From NCBI RefSeq assembly GCF_000235625.1, contig NZ_AGTR01000025.1, positions 1 through 46,555 of the forward strand: 46,555 bases of DNA. The letters are read 5' to 3'. Made by a program: the position numbers and the translations under genes. The DNA is from Marinobacter manganoxydans MnI7-9 (lineage in GTDB: Bacteria > Pseudomonadota > Gammaproteobacteria > Pseudomonadales > Oleiphilaceae). The notes under the pieces were generated by a model. The model searched no databases. It worked only from the letters and a program-made list of their open reading frames with translations, and was not told where the DNA came from. Positions 1 to 8,360 of the stretch are shown here, in pieces; within the stretch, counting starts at the first letter, position 1, and every line of letters starts with the position of its first letter.

Positions 1-97
1 ACTGCGCGCCTACACAAATTACAATTATGTGCCATTATAAAAACTTCACCTCAATAGGGAGTGGGTTGGGGACATCGACATCATGGAGGATTTATCC

Positions 98-2026
98 GTG
101 CAAAAAGCGATACTTTCGGTTGGTTTATTTTTTCTAGTTGGCTGTGCAGGTACCACAATAACAACACCCCTCGATACCGCTGCCAACGGGTTTCGCTATT
201 CTCTCCCAGTCAGTCGCCTTAACCTTGAGGTGGAGAAAACGACAACCTTCCCCTCTGACGCTGTTTTCAATCAAACAGCGGTCGTGACTATGAAGGCGAA
301 CGAACGCCTCTCCATTATTACTCAGGGATTCCTTGAAACCTGTTATTCCACCGGCGTTGCTTATTCAGTCTCAAGAGTATTAGATTCAGAATTTGAGACC
401 ATCGCAGATACCAGCCAAGTGTATTCAATCCAGATTGAACCGGGCACTTTTGCCGATGGATCCGTTACGCTGATAAGAAACGAACGTGGGCTTCTGAAAT
501 CCGTGAACGCCAAACTAACGGGAAAGGCAGGAGAAGCACTAAAGACTAGCGCTAAGTTTTTAGCAAGGGTCATCGGCTACACGACTTCAGTCCCGTCCGT
601 GCTCCCAACAGATACTAGTCTCTTACCCCAAAACGAAAAGTTTAATCTTTTCGGGGTGCCTATCGACGAAAGCTGTGAAGCGGTTAGAGCAAAATTGATT
701 TCTGCAGCTGGGCTTAACGAAATTGTCACCCCGCTGATGCCAGAAACCCAGGTTATCGGCTTGCTAACAGGCCGGATTAAACCTGAGTGGTTCCAAGCGG
801 TCGACCGCTTGAAAAAGGGAGTTACGGCCTCTCAGCAGAATATCGAGGAAATGACCAAAAAAGCAGCGAGTTCTGAGAGCGCAAAAGAAAAGAAAAGCTT
901 GCTTGAAAGCATCGCCCTCGAAGAACAGCTTAAAACAAAACTAGAGCGTCAACTTTCGCGTTATACCGGCTACATCAATGCGTCGGATAAGAAAATCAAA
1001 TCAAACTACGGAGTCAAACCGCCAGAAGCTGAAACGCTTAATCGAAGCTATGCGATTTCAGATATCATCGTCGACACAACTTCGGATGGCACTCTCGACT
1101 TGGCCGAGTTTGAAGAAATTGGTGTAGCGCCCGTTCTAGAAAGAATTAATCAGTCAGTGGCGACATCCCTTACTCGCGCTGACACCACAGACGAAGCCTT
1201 TATCGCCTATCGCGATCCAGAGCCTTTTGTATTTAAGCTCTTCGCTGCACAACCCCCAGAGCGTCCATTCAATGGATCTTCTTCCTCGGAAAAAACACCC
1301 GTCCAATGGAAAGCTAGCTTATCTGAAGTTGTGAATGTTATTGCTCCAGACTCACCAATCGGAAGAATCGCATATGAGGAAAATGCTTGGTCAAAAAGAG
1401 ATCTACAACTGACCATTAACGATGACGGTTTTATTACTACAGCGAAGTATGATTTCACGTCATCTGGCAATGAGATATCGTCGGCGCTTGATGTCGCAAG
1501 CTCCAACTATATTGAAACCGTAGCAACAGCTGAGAAGGCGCGGCTTGATTTAGTGCAGCAGCGACAGACCTTCGCGAAAACCTACCTGAAAGACCAGGCG
1601 GAGATTCTTACGAAAAAGAAAGAAGTTTTGCAGAGCGAGCTTGATTTAAGAGGATTCAATAGCGACGCATATCTCGAGCTTCAAGCTGTTGAACAAGAGC
1701 TCGACTTACTTGAAAGCCAGCAAAGGCTTCTTTCGAAAGAGATTGAATTTGGGAAAACCGCTGGAACCGCAGAAGCGAATATTGACACTGCCATACTGCA
1801 ATCTCAGCTAGGTCTTGTTCAGGCTCAACAGAACCTGTCTGGTTACGAAGCGAGTATTTCGAACAGTGCTGCTCAAATCGCAACCCAGCAGGCCATCACC
1901 GCACTGCTTCAACAGCAAATATCCACGCCCGATGACGAAGAGCTCAAGAGCGAAGTGAAATCACTACGACTTCAGTTAGAGTTGCTCATCCAAGAACTGG
2001 AGATCCGAGGCCAAATATCCGAGTAA
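98..2026 (+). CDS. Uncharacterised coiled-coil lipoprotein
   Basis: I do not recognise this protein. The start chosen is GTG at 98, because GGAGGA at 85-90 gives a well-spaced ribosome binding site; the upstream ATG at 83 overlaps that site. The product is about 642 residues. It opens with a short hydrophobic stretch ending in a lipobox (LVGC, Cys about residue 17), so it is probably a lipoprotein. The middle (roughly residues 245-310) and the last 150 residues are rich in E, K, Q and L and look like coiled coil. Two segments resemble each other weakly: LIRNERGLLKSVNAKL near residue 130 and LTINDDGFITTAKYDF near residue 450, suggesting a duplicated beta-rich module. Codon use is visibly more AT-rich than in the housekeeping genes downstream, and the gene adjoins ssrA, so horizontal acquisition is plausible. 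Function is unknown. Confidence 0.8.
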   Translation: MQKAILSVGLFFLVGCAGTTITTPLDTAANGFRYSLPVSRLNLEVEKTTTFPSDAVFNQTAVVTMKANERLSIITQGFLETCYSTGVAYSVSRVLDSEFETIADTSQVYSIQIEPGTFADGSVTLIRNERGLLKSVNAKLTGKAGEALKTSAKFLARVIGYTTSVPSVLPTDTSLLPQNEKFNLFGVPIDESCEAVRAKLISAAGLNEIVTPLMPETQVIGLLTGRIKPEWFQAVDRLKKGVTASQQNIEEMTKKAASSESAKEKKSLLESIALEEQLKTKLERQLSRYTGYINASDKKIKSNYGVKPPEAETLNRSYAISDIIVDTTSDGTLDLAEFEEIGVAPVLERINQSVATSLTRADTTDEAFIAYRDPEPFVFKLFAAQPPERPFNGSSSSEKTPVQWKASLSEVVNVIAPDSPIGRIAYEENAWSKRDLQLTINDDGFITTAKYDFTSSGNEISSALDVASSNYIETVATAEKARLDLVQQRQTFAKTYLKDQAEILTKKKEVLQSELDLRGFNSDAYLELQAVEQELDLLESQQRLLSKEIEFGKTAGTAEANIDTAILQSQLGLVQAQQNLSGYEASISNSAAQIATQQAITALLQQQISTPDDEELKSEVKSLRLQLELLIQELEIRGQISE

Positions 2027-2238
2027 AGATGGACAAGAGCGTACTCTTTTCAAACCACCGCGCTCAAGACGGTATTGCCTGCCGCTTTGGATAAAGTGAT
2101 GATTTTGTCACAAGTATAAACCTGGCCTGGAAGAGTTGGAGATCGACGGAGTGTTGCAGGTCTGAAGGGACTGTCGTCAGATCACATCGGAGCTGAAAGC
2201 TACCAAATTCTTTTGGATGGGGTTTTGGATGGTAAAAC
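2027..2238. other. Non-coding junction between accessory gene and ssrA
   Basis: No convincing gene is seen here. The stretch contains a short direct repeat (TTTTGGATGG twice, near 2213-2232) and no integrase remnant that I can identify. It separates the AT-rich lipoprotein gene from the ssrA terminator and probably belongs to the accessory segment. Confidence 0.4.
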
Positions 2239-2261
2239 AAAAAAAGCACCCTTAGGTGCTT
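2239..2261 (-). terminator. Rho-independent terminator of ssrA
   Basis: Read on the minus strand, AGCACC-TAAG-GGTGCT forms a 6-bp hairpin followed by a run of seven T. It lies 17 bases past the CCA end of the tmRNA gene and is well placed to end its transcript. Confidence 0.85.
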
Positions 2262-2277
2262 GATTTGTATCTTTGTT

Positions 2278-2642
2278 TGGTGGAGACGGCGGGAATTGAA
2301 CCCGCGTCCGCCAGTACTCAGCCTTGAGGTCTACATGTTTAGCGTCTCTCTATTGATTTAAGTTCAAGCGACCCGAGAGTCAGGGTGCAAGAACCGAGTT
2401 CTTTAAATCTTAGCCGTTAACCAGTGAACTCTGGGTAACGGAGCATCCCGTAAGCGATGACGTCCTGAGATGTTGCTTCCGGGCTACGGGCGACCCGGTC
2501 AGGACGACTAGCAGCTTACGCTGCTAGTGCGTAGTTTTCGTCGTTTGCGACTATTGCGTTGCAGCTTTGGATTAACGAGATTGGCTGCCATCTCGACATG
2601 CACTCAAGGGTTCGCCACCGGCGTCGAAGCCATGTCGTCCCC
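2278..2642 (-). ncRNA. ssrA: Transfer-messenger RNA (tmRNA)
   Basis: tmRNA rescues stalled ribosomes together with SmpB by adding a degradation tag. On the minus strand the 5' end GGGGACG (2636-2642) pairs with CGTCTCC next to the 3' ACCA (2278-2281), with one G-U pair, making the tRNA-like acceptor stem. The T-arm GGTTCAATTCC lies just before it. The tag reading frame is at 2516-2548 and reads ANDENYALAA then TAA, matching the classic gammaproteobacterial tag (the first Ala is carried by the tmRNA itself). Length is 365 nt, normal for the one-piece form. Its partner smpB lies 1.65 kb upstream on the same strand. The 3' end faces the AT-rich segment, a common integration point for islands. 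Confidence 0.97.
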
Positions 2643-2650
2643 TTACCTTC

Positions 2651-2680
2651 AGTATATGTGTCCGGTTTGCCGGACTTCAA
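2651..2680 (-). promoter_or_regulatory. Sigma-70 promoter of ssrA
   Basis: On the minus strand TTGAAG (2675-2680) and TATACT (2651-2656) are separated by 18 bases, and the tmRNA 5' G lies 9 bases past the -10 box. The spacer holds a perfect 5-bp inverted repeat, TCCGG-CAAA-CCGGA (2661-2674). Confidence 0.75.
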
Positions 2681-2732
2681 GGTTTCTTTGTTGCAGTTTT
2701 GTGCTTTCGGGGCTGTAGATGTACCTAGAACC

Positions 2733-4151
2733 CTAGCTGGCCTTGCGCTCAATGGCGTCATGTCGGCCTGCCAGGGCCTCGTGGCTCAGGGCCTCGAAGC
2801 TTTCCCGGAAGTAGCCCATCACGGCGTCCGGATCCGCGTGAATCGCCTTGTCCACGGTGATGCCGAATTGCACGGTGCCGGCATAACTGAGAATACTCAT
2901 GCCGATACCGATGCTGCCGCTCTGGGGAACCCAGAACATGGGCTGGGTCAGCTTGCTGCCCGCCAGATACAGGGGCTCTTTCGGGCCGGGCACGTTGGTC
3001 AGTACCGCCGAGGCCTTGTTGCTGAGCAGATCCAAGGCCCTTCGTTCGATAACATCGGGGCCGCGCCCGAAGATATCAAGCAGGCTGTAGGTAACCTGGG
3101 CCTGATAGGACTGTTTGAGCCGGTTCATGTTCTCCTGCACCTGGCGGAAGCACATGAGCGGGTCCCTCACTTCCACCGGCAGGGTAACCAGTACGAGCCC
3201 GAACTTGTTGCCGAGGGTTTCGATGGGCTGATCAAGAGGCCGCAGATTGAACGGTACGGCGACCCGAATGCCGCACTCGGGGATGGTTTCTTTGTGGGCG
3301 GCAAAATGTCTCTGCAAGGCGCCTGTAACGGTGCAAAGGAGGGCATCGTTGATGGTGCCCCCCAGAGCCTTGGCACAGGCCTTTACCTCGGCAAGGTCGA
3401 GGGGATCGGCCCAGGCCACTTGCTTGCGCCCGGATAACGGCTCTTTCAGTCCGGTTTTGGGTTCGCCGGGCGCCAGGCCCAGTTTCAGGAGGTCAAGGGC
3501 GACACCGCTGGCGGTGGTGGCCAGTTTTAACGGGTAGTTGGGCTCCTCACGGACGGACTGGATAAACAGTCTGGCTTGGTTGGTGGCTGTCTGCGCGCTA
3601 TCCACGGCACGGTGCAGAAAGTTCTGGATGGCCGATTTCCTGCCGGGTTTGGAGCGACGCTTGCGGGCCACTTTGCCCAGCCGGGGTTCCGGCGTTTTGT
3701 CGGTCAGTGACAGCATCACACGAACCAGCGAGATGCCATCGGCGATGCAGTGGTGAATGCGGATCAGCAGCGCACCGCCGTCGCCGTAATTGTCGATGTA
3801 GTGCATTTGCCAGAGCGGTTGCCGGAAATCCAGCGAGGTGCTGTTCATGTCACTGACCAGTTTCTGGAGTTCGGCTTTGTCTGCCTTGCCGGGTAGGGCG
3901 ATGCGGTGCAGGTGGTTGTCCAGGTAGAACAGCGGGTCGTCCTGCCAGTAAGCCCGGTCTCCGGTGTCTATGACCCGTTGCCGGAATCGGTTGAAGCACA
4001 GGAATCGCTCTTCAAGCGTGTGCCTGAGGCGGCTCATGGAAACCGGCCGTTCCAGTGTCCAAACCCCGCAGATCATCATGGGGTTCTGGGGGGTGTCCAT
4101 GCGTAGCCACGCGCGGTCTACGGCGGACATGGGTGTCTGTTTGGGTGACAT
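2733..4151 (-). CDS. Wax ester synthase / diacylglycerol acyltransferase (WS/DGAT)
   Basis: This 472-residue protein joins an acyl-CoA to a fatty alcohol (wax ester) or diacylglycerol (triacylglycerol), making neutral storage lipid at the membrane. The catalytic motif HHxxxDG is seen as HHCIADG with His133, His134 and Asp138-Gly139. A downstream INDALL segment, typical of the family, lies near residue 270. Length is usual for bacterial WS/DGAT enzymes of the Acinetobacter/Marinobacter type. Start ATG has GGGAG about 7 bases upstream. It lies downstream of smpB on the same strand, with a 140-bp gap holding its own likely promoter, and just upstream of the ssrA promoter. Storage-lipid synthesis has no known link to trans-translation, so the adjacency is probably incidental. 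Which acceptor it prefers cannot be read from the sequence. Confidence 0.93.
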   Translation of the reverse strand: MSPKQTPMSAVDRAWLRMDTPQNPMMICGVWTLERPVSMSRLRHTLEERFLCFNRFRQRVIDTGDRAYWQDDPLFYLDNHLHRIALPGKADKAELQKLVSDMNSTSLDFRQPLWQMHYIDNYGDGGALLIRIHHCIADGISLVRVMLSLTDKTPEPRLGKVARKRRSKPGRKSAIQNFLHRAVDSAQTATNQARLFIQSVREEPNYPLKLATTASGVALDLLKLGLAPGEPKTGLKEPLSGRKQVAWADPLDLAEVKACAKALGGTINDALLCTVTGALQRHFAAHKETIPECGIRVAVPFNLRPLDQPIETLGNKFGLVLVTLPVEVRDPLMCFRQVQENMNRLKQSYQAQVTYSLLDIFGRGPDVIERRALDLLSNKASAVLTNVPGPKEPLYLAGSKLTQPMFWVPQSGSIGIGMSILSYAGTVQFGITVDKAIHADPDAVMGYFRESFEALSHEALAGRHDAIERKAS

Positions 4152-4185
4152 AAGCGGCTCCCTTTGCCATGCACCAGAGTTCCCG

Positions 4186-4213
4186 AGTATAGGCCCGATG
4201 GAATTCTGAACAA
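4186..4213 (-). promoter_or_regulatory. Possible promoter of the WS/DGAT gene
   Basis: On the minus strand TTGTTC (4208-4213) and TATACT (4186-4191) are 16 bases apart, 35 bases before the start codon. The -10 is good and the -35 weak. Confidence 0.4.
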
Positions 4214-4222
4214 AGAGAGTGA

Positions 4223-4261
4223 GTATGCGACATACCCGTTCACGCCGGCCATGACCGGCGT
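4223..4261. repeat. Two short palindromes between smpB and WS/DGAT
   Basis: GTATG-CGA-CATAC (4223-4235) is a perfect operator-like inverted repeat just upstream of the proposed WS/DGAT -35 box. ACGCCGG-N6-CCGGCGT (4242-4261) is a 7-bp hairpin soon after the smpB stop that lacks a T-run. Confidence 0.45.
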
Positions 4262-4291
4262 CAGGTATTTGTTAATTGGTGGCGGGCAGGA

Positions 4292-4771
4292 TCAAACGTT
4301 GGTTTCGCGCAGGATGCGTTGCTTCTGGCGGTTCCAGTCGCGTTCTTTCTCGGTGGCGCGCTTGTCGAACAGCTTCTTGCCTTTTACCAGGGCGATTTCG
4401 CATTTGACCTTGTTGTTTTTCCAGTACAACGCCAGCGGAATGCAGGTGTAGCCGGCCTGGTTGACCTTGCCCACGATCTTGGCAATTTCCTTGGCGTGCA
4501 GCAGCAGCTTGCGGGTGCGCGTGGGGTCTGCGATCACGTGGGTGGACGCCGCAATCAACGGGGTAATGTGAGAGCCGAGCAACCAGGCTTCGCCGTCCTT
4601 GAGCAGCACATAGGCGTCCACCAGCTGGGCCTTGCCCGCACGCAGGGACTTCACTTCCCAGCCCAGCAGGGAGAGACCCGCTTCAAAGCGTTCCTCAATG
4701 TGATACTCGTGCTTCGCCTTTTTGTTCAGCGCAATGGTATTGCTCGGCGTTCCGGGTTTTTTCTTGCTCAT
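4292..4771 (-). CDS. smpB: SsrA-binding protein SmpB
   Basis: SmpB is the small beta-barrel protein that binds the tRNA-like domain of tmRNA and delivers it to stalled ribosomes. The 159-residue product shows the expected N-terminal [12 protein letters not shown] region, the [14 protein letters not shown] and [18 protein letters not shown] core segments, and the basic C-terminal tail ([15 protein letters not shown]) that enters the mRNA channel during trans-translation. Length is normal. The gene is upstream of ssrA on the same strand, with the WS/DGAT gene in between, and is divergent from the transporter gene across a 200-bp gap. Confidence 0.98.
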   Translation of the reverse strand: MSKKKPGTPSNTIALNKKAKHEYHIEERFEAGLSLLGWEVKSLRAGKAQLVDAYVLLKDGEAWLLGSHITPLIAASTHVIADPTRTRKLLLHAKEIAKIVGKVNQAGYTCIPLALYWKNNKVKCEIALVKGKKLFDKRATEKERDWNRQKQRILRETNV

Positions 4772-4971
4772 GAATCAATGAATCCGGGGTCGGACGAATG
4801 AACGGGCCGGCGTTGCTGCAGCCGGAAAAAGGCGCATTGTAGCCCAACAGTGGCGGACCGGTCACGAATTCGGCGTTGTGGCGGTGTCCGGTTCGTGCGC
4901 GACGGGATCCTTCAGCTACAATACTGGCCCAGACTTTCTCCCCGACCTGTTGAGTGGCCTCAGGGAAGCGA

Positions 4972-6597
4972 ATGCCTACGCCGTATCAGACACATATCGG
5001 GTCCTTTACCCGAAAATCAACCTTCTTCTGGGCCGCGGTGGGCGCTACCGTGGGTCTTGCCAACCTGTGGCAGTTCCCTTATCTGGCCAGTCTGCATGGT
5101 GGTGGCTTGTTCATCCTGCTTTACCTCGCCTGCCTGCTGCTGGTGACTCTGCCTCTGATGGTTACTGAAGCGGCTGTTGGTCGGTATTCCCGCCACGGCA
5201 TTGTGCTGGCTATGGACGGGCTCATTCGCAGTGCCAGGCAGTCCCGGGCCTGGATGGCGGTTGGCCGGCTCAGCATACTGGCCGCCTTTCTGGTGCTCTC
5301 GTTTACGGCAGTCTTCGGATCCATTGCTCTGGCTTACGTGTTCTTCGGCGCACTTGGCCGTTTCTCCGGCGCCGGTGAGGCAGAGGCAACCGGGATTCTG
5401 GCGGGGCTGGTGTCCGACCCCAGGCAGTACCGGGTATTCATGGGCTGGCATATCTTCTTTCTGCTACTGGTGCTCTGGGTCTCAGCGCAGGGCGTAGTGA
5501 GGGGGCTGGAAAGGGCCCTGAGGGTGGTTGTGCCGGGCGCCCTGGTGCTGATGCTCGTGCTGTTCGCCCTGGCTGCCTGGCATGGTCGGATCGACGGGGC
5601 CATCAGCCACATTCTGGCCATGCATCCCGAGGACCTTTCCTGGGAAAGCCTGAAAGCCGCATTGTTTCATGCCTTTTTTACGCTCGGGCTCGGTATGGGT
5701 GTCTGGGCGATACTGGGCTCGTACACCACGCCTCAAACCCGTCTGAAGCGTTCGATTCTGGCCGTGGTGCTGATGGATACCCTGGTGGCGATTCTGGCTG
5801 GCCTGATGATCTTCGCGATCGCAACAGACGGCAACAGCTTTGATGGTGAACGGGGCTTCAGCCTGCTCTTTGTTTCCATGCCGGTCACGCTGGCCCAGTT
5901 GCCCGCGAGCCAGTTCGTGATCGCCGCTGTTTTTCTGCTGGTGGTGCTGATTGTCTGGACCACATCCCTGAATCTGCTGGAGCCCATCGTGGGCTGGTTC
6001 CGTGAGTGGACCGGGGCGCCCAGGGCGCTTTCGGTGCTGCTGATTGGTCTGTCGGTGTGGCTGGCGGGGCTCGCGTCTCTGCTGTCGTTTAATGTCTGGG
6101 CCGAGGAGCGGATGGGCGGCGCCACCATGTTCCGCTGGCTGGAGCTGATCACCGGTGGATTGCTGATCCCGCTCGTGGCCATCTTGATTGCGCTGTTTAC
6201 CGGCTGGTGCCTGACCCGGCACCTTTCGGGTACCATGCTCGGCGCAACGCCAAGATTGTTCGCCGGCATCTGGTTCTGGGTGATGCGCCTGGTGCTGCCC
6301 CTCGTGGTTGCCTGGATAGGGATCCAGTACACGGCCTTTTCACTGGCTAACCTGTGCAGCAACGGCAATGTTGCAGCCTGGTGCGATCAGCCTGCTGCCA
6401 TGGTCTCGGAAGACGGGGAAGTGGCAGCGAGAGATCGGCCTTTTGCCGCTACGCCGGCCGAGCCGGAGGAGAAAGCCGCCGAGGCCGAGAAGACAGCGCC
6501 CGCGTCAGATCAGAAGTCGCCGGAGGTGAAGGAAAATGGTGGTAAGTCAGGCGAAAAAGCCCCAAAACAGGACGATATCCTTTATGATAGCGTGTGA
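4972..6597 (+). CDS. Sodium-dependent transporter, neurotransmitter:sodium symporter (SNF) family
   Basis: This is a multi-spanning inner-membrane protein of about 541 residues related to LeuT-type sodium-coupled amino-acid symporters. The first membrane segment carries the family signature around the ion sites (GATVGLANLWQFPYL), followed by about eleven further hydrophobic segments. I place the start at ATG 4972 (MPTPYQTHIG) with AGGGA at 4962-4966; the GTG at 4954 has no comparable site. The last 70 or so residues are a hydrophilic tail rich in A, E, K and P, which is longer than in LeuT and probably cytoplasmic. Substrate is not predictable, though amino acids are usual for bacterial members. 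It sits between smpB and ratA, neighbours that are adjacent in pseudomonads. Confidence 0.92.
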   Translation: MPTPYQTHIGSFTRKSTFFWAAVGATVGLANLWQFPYLASLHGGGLFILLYLACLLLVTLPLMVTEAAVGRYSRHGIVLAMDGLIRSARQSRAWMAVGRLSILAAFLVLSFTAVFGSIALAYVFFGALGRFSGAGEAEATGILAGLVSDPRQYRVFMGWHIFFLLLVLWVSAQGVVRGLERALRVVVPGALVLMLVLFALAAWHGRIDGAISHILAMHPEDLSWESLKAALFHAFFTLGLGMGVWAILGSYTTPQTRLKRSILAVVLMDTLVAILAGLMIFAIATDGNSFDGERGFSLLFVSMPVTLAQLPASQFVIAAVFLLVVLIVWTTSLNLLEPIVGWFREWTGAPRALSVLLIGLSVWLAGLASLLSFNVWAEERMGGATMFRWLELITGGLLIPLVAILIALFTGWCLTRHLSGTMLGATPRLFAGIWFWVMRLVLPLVVAWIGIQYTAFSLANLCSNGNVAAWCDQPAAMVSEDGEVAARDRPFAATPAEPEEKAAEAEKTAPASDQKSPEVKENGGKSGEKAPKQDDILYDSV

Positions 6598-6669
6598 TTG
6601 AGGCTCTCTTCCTTTCCAGAAGTCTGCAACCTTTTCACAGCGTGTTTGCAAGCAGGACAACCGGTTCCA

Positions 6670-7116
6670 ATGCCCCATCAGATTGATAAAACAGCTTTGG
6701 TTATGCACTCCGCCGAGCGCATGTTTCACCTGGTGAATGACATCGCCCGTTACCCGGAGTTTCTCCCCTGGTGCGCTGGCGCGGAGATTCATGAGCGCCA
6801 GCCCGAGCAGGTGACAGCGTCGCTTGAAATTGCCAAGGGTGGGGTGCGGCATACGCTTACGACCCGGAATCAGTTGCTGATGCCGGAGGCGATCGAGATG
6901 AACCTGGTGGATGGCCCTTTTCGCAACCTGACCGGTCGCTGGCATTTCAAATCCCTGGATGAGAACGCCTGCAAGGTGATCCTGACCCTGGAGTTCGAGT
7001 TCTCCGGATCGCTTTCAAGGATGACCTTCGGGCCGGTATTCAGTCAGGCGGCCAATACGATGGTGGATGCCTTTTGCCGGCGCGCTGATGAGCTTTACCG
7101 GAAGGAGGGTGCATGA
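6670..7116 (+). CDS. ratA: RatA / START-domain coenzyme Q-binding protein
   Basis: This 148-residue protein belongs to the RatA/Coq10 START-like family. E. coli RatA is described as an inhibitor of 70S assembly, while related proteins bind ubiquinone; which applies here is not settled by sequence. The family pattern is clear from MPHQIDKTALVMHSAERM through YPEFLPWCAGAEI, TTRNQLLMPEAIEMNLVDGPFRNL and the C-terminal DAFCRRADELY helix. Start is ATG 6670; the frame is open further upstream (to 6598), but family members begin at this Met. The stop overlaps the rnfH start by 4 bases, so the two are probably translationally coupled. Confidence 0.93.
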   Translation: MPHQIDKTALVMHSAERMFHLVNDIARYPEFLPWCAGAEIHERQPEQVTASLEIAKGGVRHTLTTRNQLLMPEAIEMNLVDGPFRNLTGRWHFKSLDENACKVILTLEFEFSGSLSRMTFGPVFSQAANTMVDAFCRRADELYRKEGA

Positions 7117-7403
7117 TTCAGGTGGAAGTGGCCTATGCCCGGCCTGACCGGCAGGAAATTGTGCCGGTAAATGTGCCCGAGGGCACGACCGCGCTGGAAG
7201 CGGCCAAGCTGTCCGGGATCAGCGATATTTTTCCGGAGATCGATCCGGATACGATTGATATGGGCGTGTTCGGGAAGGTGATCAAGGACCCGGCCGCCCA
7301 CGAACTGCGTGAAGGTGACCGGGTGGAACTGTATCGCCCGCTGAAGATCGATCCGAAGCAGGCGCGACTGAATCGGGCGAAAAAGAAAGATCAGGCTCAG
7401 TAG
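7113..7403 (+). CDS. rnfH: RnfH family ubiquitin-like protein (UPF0125)
   Basis: This is a 96-residue beta-grasp protein of the RnfH/UPF0125 family, which accompanies ratA in most gammaproteobacteria. Characteristic stretches are VEVAYARPDRQ at the N-terminus, the IDMGVFGKVI segment and the DRVELYRPLKIDPKQAR end. The ATG overlaps the ratA stop (ATGA) with GGAGG just upstream. Its 3' end overlaps the convergent bamE stop by 7 bases. Biochemical function is unclear; the name comes from rnf clusters in other species. Confidence 0.93.
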   Translation: MIQVEVAYARPDRQEIVPVNVPEGTTALEAAKLSGISDIFPEIDPDTIDMGVFGKVIKDPAAHELREGDRVELYRPLKIDPKQARLNRAKKKDQAQ

Positions 7404-7723
7404 GCCGGCGTTTCTTCCAGCAGTTGTGCCTCGTAATAGGCGTACTGGTCTTCTTCGTAGTACACGATGATTCGCTGTTCCTGGATGTCCCCGCCTTCTC
7501 TCTGGAAGGTGTACACGTAGTATTCGCGGGAGGGGTCAACCGGGTTGAGCATGAGCGGTGTTCCCATCACTGCGTGCACCTGGCTGCGTGGCATGCCCTC
7601 GGTCAGTTGCGTCAGCTCCTCATCGGTAACGATGTTTCCCTGCTGGACGTTGATTTTGTAGACGCCCGGGAAAACGCAACCGGATAGAACGAAAGTGAGA
7701 ATGAGAGCTGTGAGCTTTTGCAT
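7397..7723 (-). CDS. bamE: Outer membrane assembly lipoprotein BamE (SmpA/OmlA)
   Basis: BamE is a small lipoprotein subunit of the BAM complex that inserts beta-barrel proteins in the outer membrane. Start is placed at the ATG at 7723, giving 108 residues: MQKLTALILTFVLSGC is a lipoprotein signal peptide with the lipidated Cys at residue 16. The mature part has the family pattern FPGVYKINVQQGN, LTEGMPRSQVHAVMGTP and REYYVYTF. The reading frame extends 43 codons upstream, but that extension would bury the signal peptide. It diverges from fur and converges on rnfH. Confidence 0.95.
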   Translation of the reverse strand: MQKLTALILTFVLSGCVFPGVYKINVQQGNIVTDEELTQLTEGMPRSQVHAVMGTPLMLNPVDPSREYYVYTFQREGGDIQEQRIIVYYEEDQYAYYEAQLLEETPAY

Positions 7724-7753
7724 CGCCGGGGGAAATCCTCTATCTTGAAATCG

Positions 7754-7768
7754 CCTGCCAGAGGCAGG
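7754..7768. repeat. Palindrome in the bamE-fur intergenic region
   Basis: CCTGCC-AGA-GGCAGG is a perfect 6-bp inverted repeat midway between the divergent bamE and fur genes. It could be an operator or part of a 5' leader. It does not resemble a Fur box. Confidence 0.35.
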
Positions 7769-7845
7769 TGTGACACGGGTTAACCGTTCAATGGCGGCTT
7801 CATCATACCGGAAGCCGTGAGGCACACCAAAGAGTGAATAGTAAC

Positions 7846-8256
7846 ATGTCATCCGAAAACGCCGAATTACGAAAAGTCGGTCTGAAAGTGACTCTGCCGC
7901 GGGTCAAAATCTTCAATATTCTGGAGACCGCGGAGGAGCATCACCTCAGTGCCGAAGATGTATACAAGAAGCTTCTGGAGCAAGGCGATGACGTGGGGCT
8001 GGCAACAGTCTACCGGGTACTGACGCAGTTTGAAGCAGCAGGGCTGGTACTGCGCCATAATTTTGAGGGCGGCCATGCCGTGTTCGAGATGGCTGGCGAC
8101 GACCACCACGACCATATGGTGTGCACCCAGACGGGTGAGGTAGTCGAGTTTGTCGACGAGGTCATTGAAGAGCGACAAAAGAAGATTGCCGAAGAGCACG
8201 GTTACGAAATCGTCGATCACAGCCTGATTCTGTACGTAAAGCCGATCAAGTCCTGA
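7846..8256 (+). CDS. fur: Ferric uptake regulator Fur
   Basis: Fur is the iron-responsive dimeric repressor. The 136-residue product has the N-terminal winged helix (LKVTLPRVKIFNIL, VGLATVYRVLTQFEAAGLV) and a C-terminal metal and dimer domain with HAVFE and DDHHDHMVC. Start at ATG 7846 (MSSENAELRK) fits Fur proteins better than the GTG four codons earlier. As in Pseudomonas-type Fur, the extra C-terminal cysteine pair of E. coli Fur is absent. It is divergent from bamE and convergent with recN. No clear Fur box is visible upstream. Confidence 0.96.
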   Translation: MSSENAELRKVGLKVTLPRVKIFNILETAEEHHLSAEDVYKKLLEQGDDVGLATVYRVLTQFEAAGLVLRHNFEGGHAVFEMAGDDHHDHMVCTQTGEVVEFVDEVIEERQKKIAEEHGYEIVDHSLILYVKPIKS

Positions 8257-8286
8257 GCCTGGCTCGGGCCGTTGGCTCAAGGAACG

Positions 8287-8315
8287 AAAAAAGGGGCGGG
8301 TTTATGGCCCGCCCC
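8287..8315 (-). terminator. Terminator of recN
   Basis: On the minus strand GGGGCGGG-N7-CCCGCCCC is an 8-bp GC-rich stem followed by TTTTTT. It lies between the convergent fur and recN genes, with the T-run oriented for recN. Confidence 0.88.
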
Positions 8316-8360
8316 AACAGCTCTCAGGATCGAGAGGGGTAGTGGATAGTTGCTCGCGGC

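Noticed and set aside
7724-7845. A Fur box for autoregulation of fur
   Set aside because: Nothing close to the GATAATGATAATCATTATC consensus is present.
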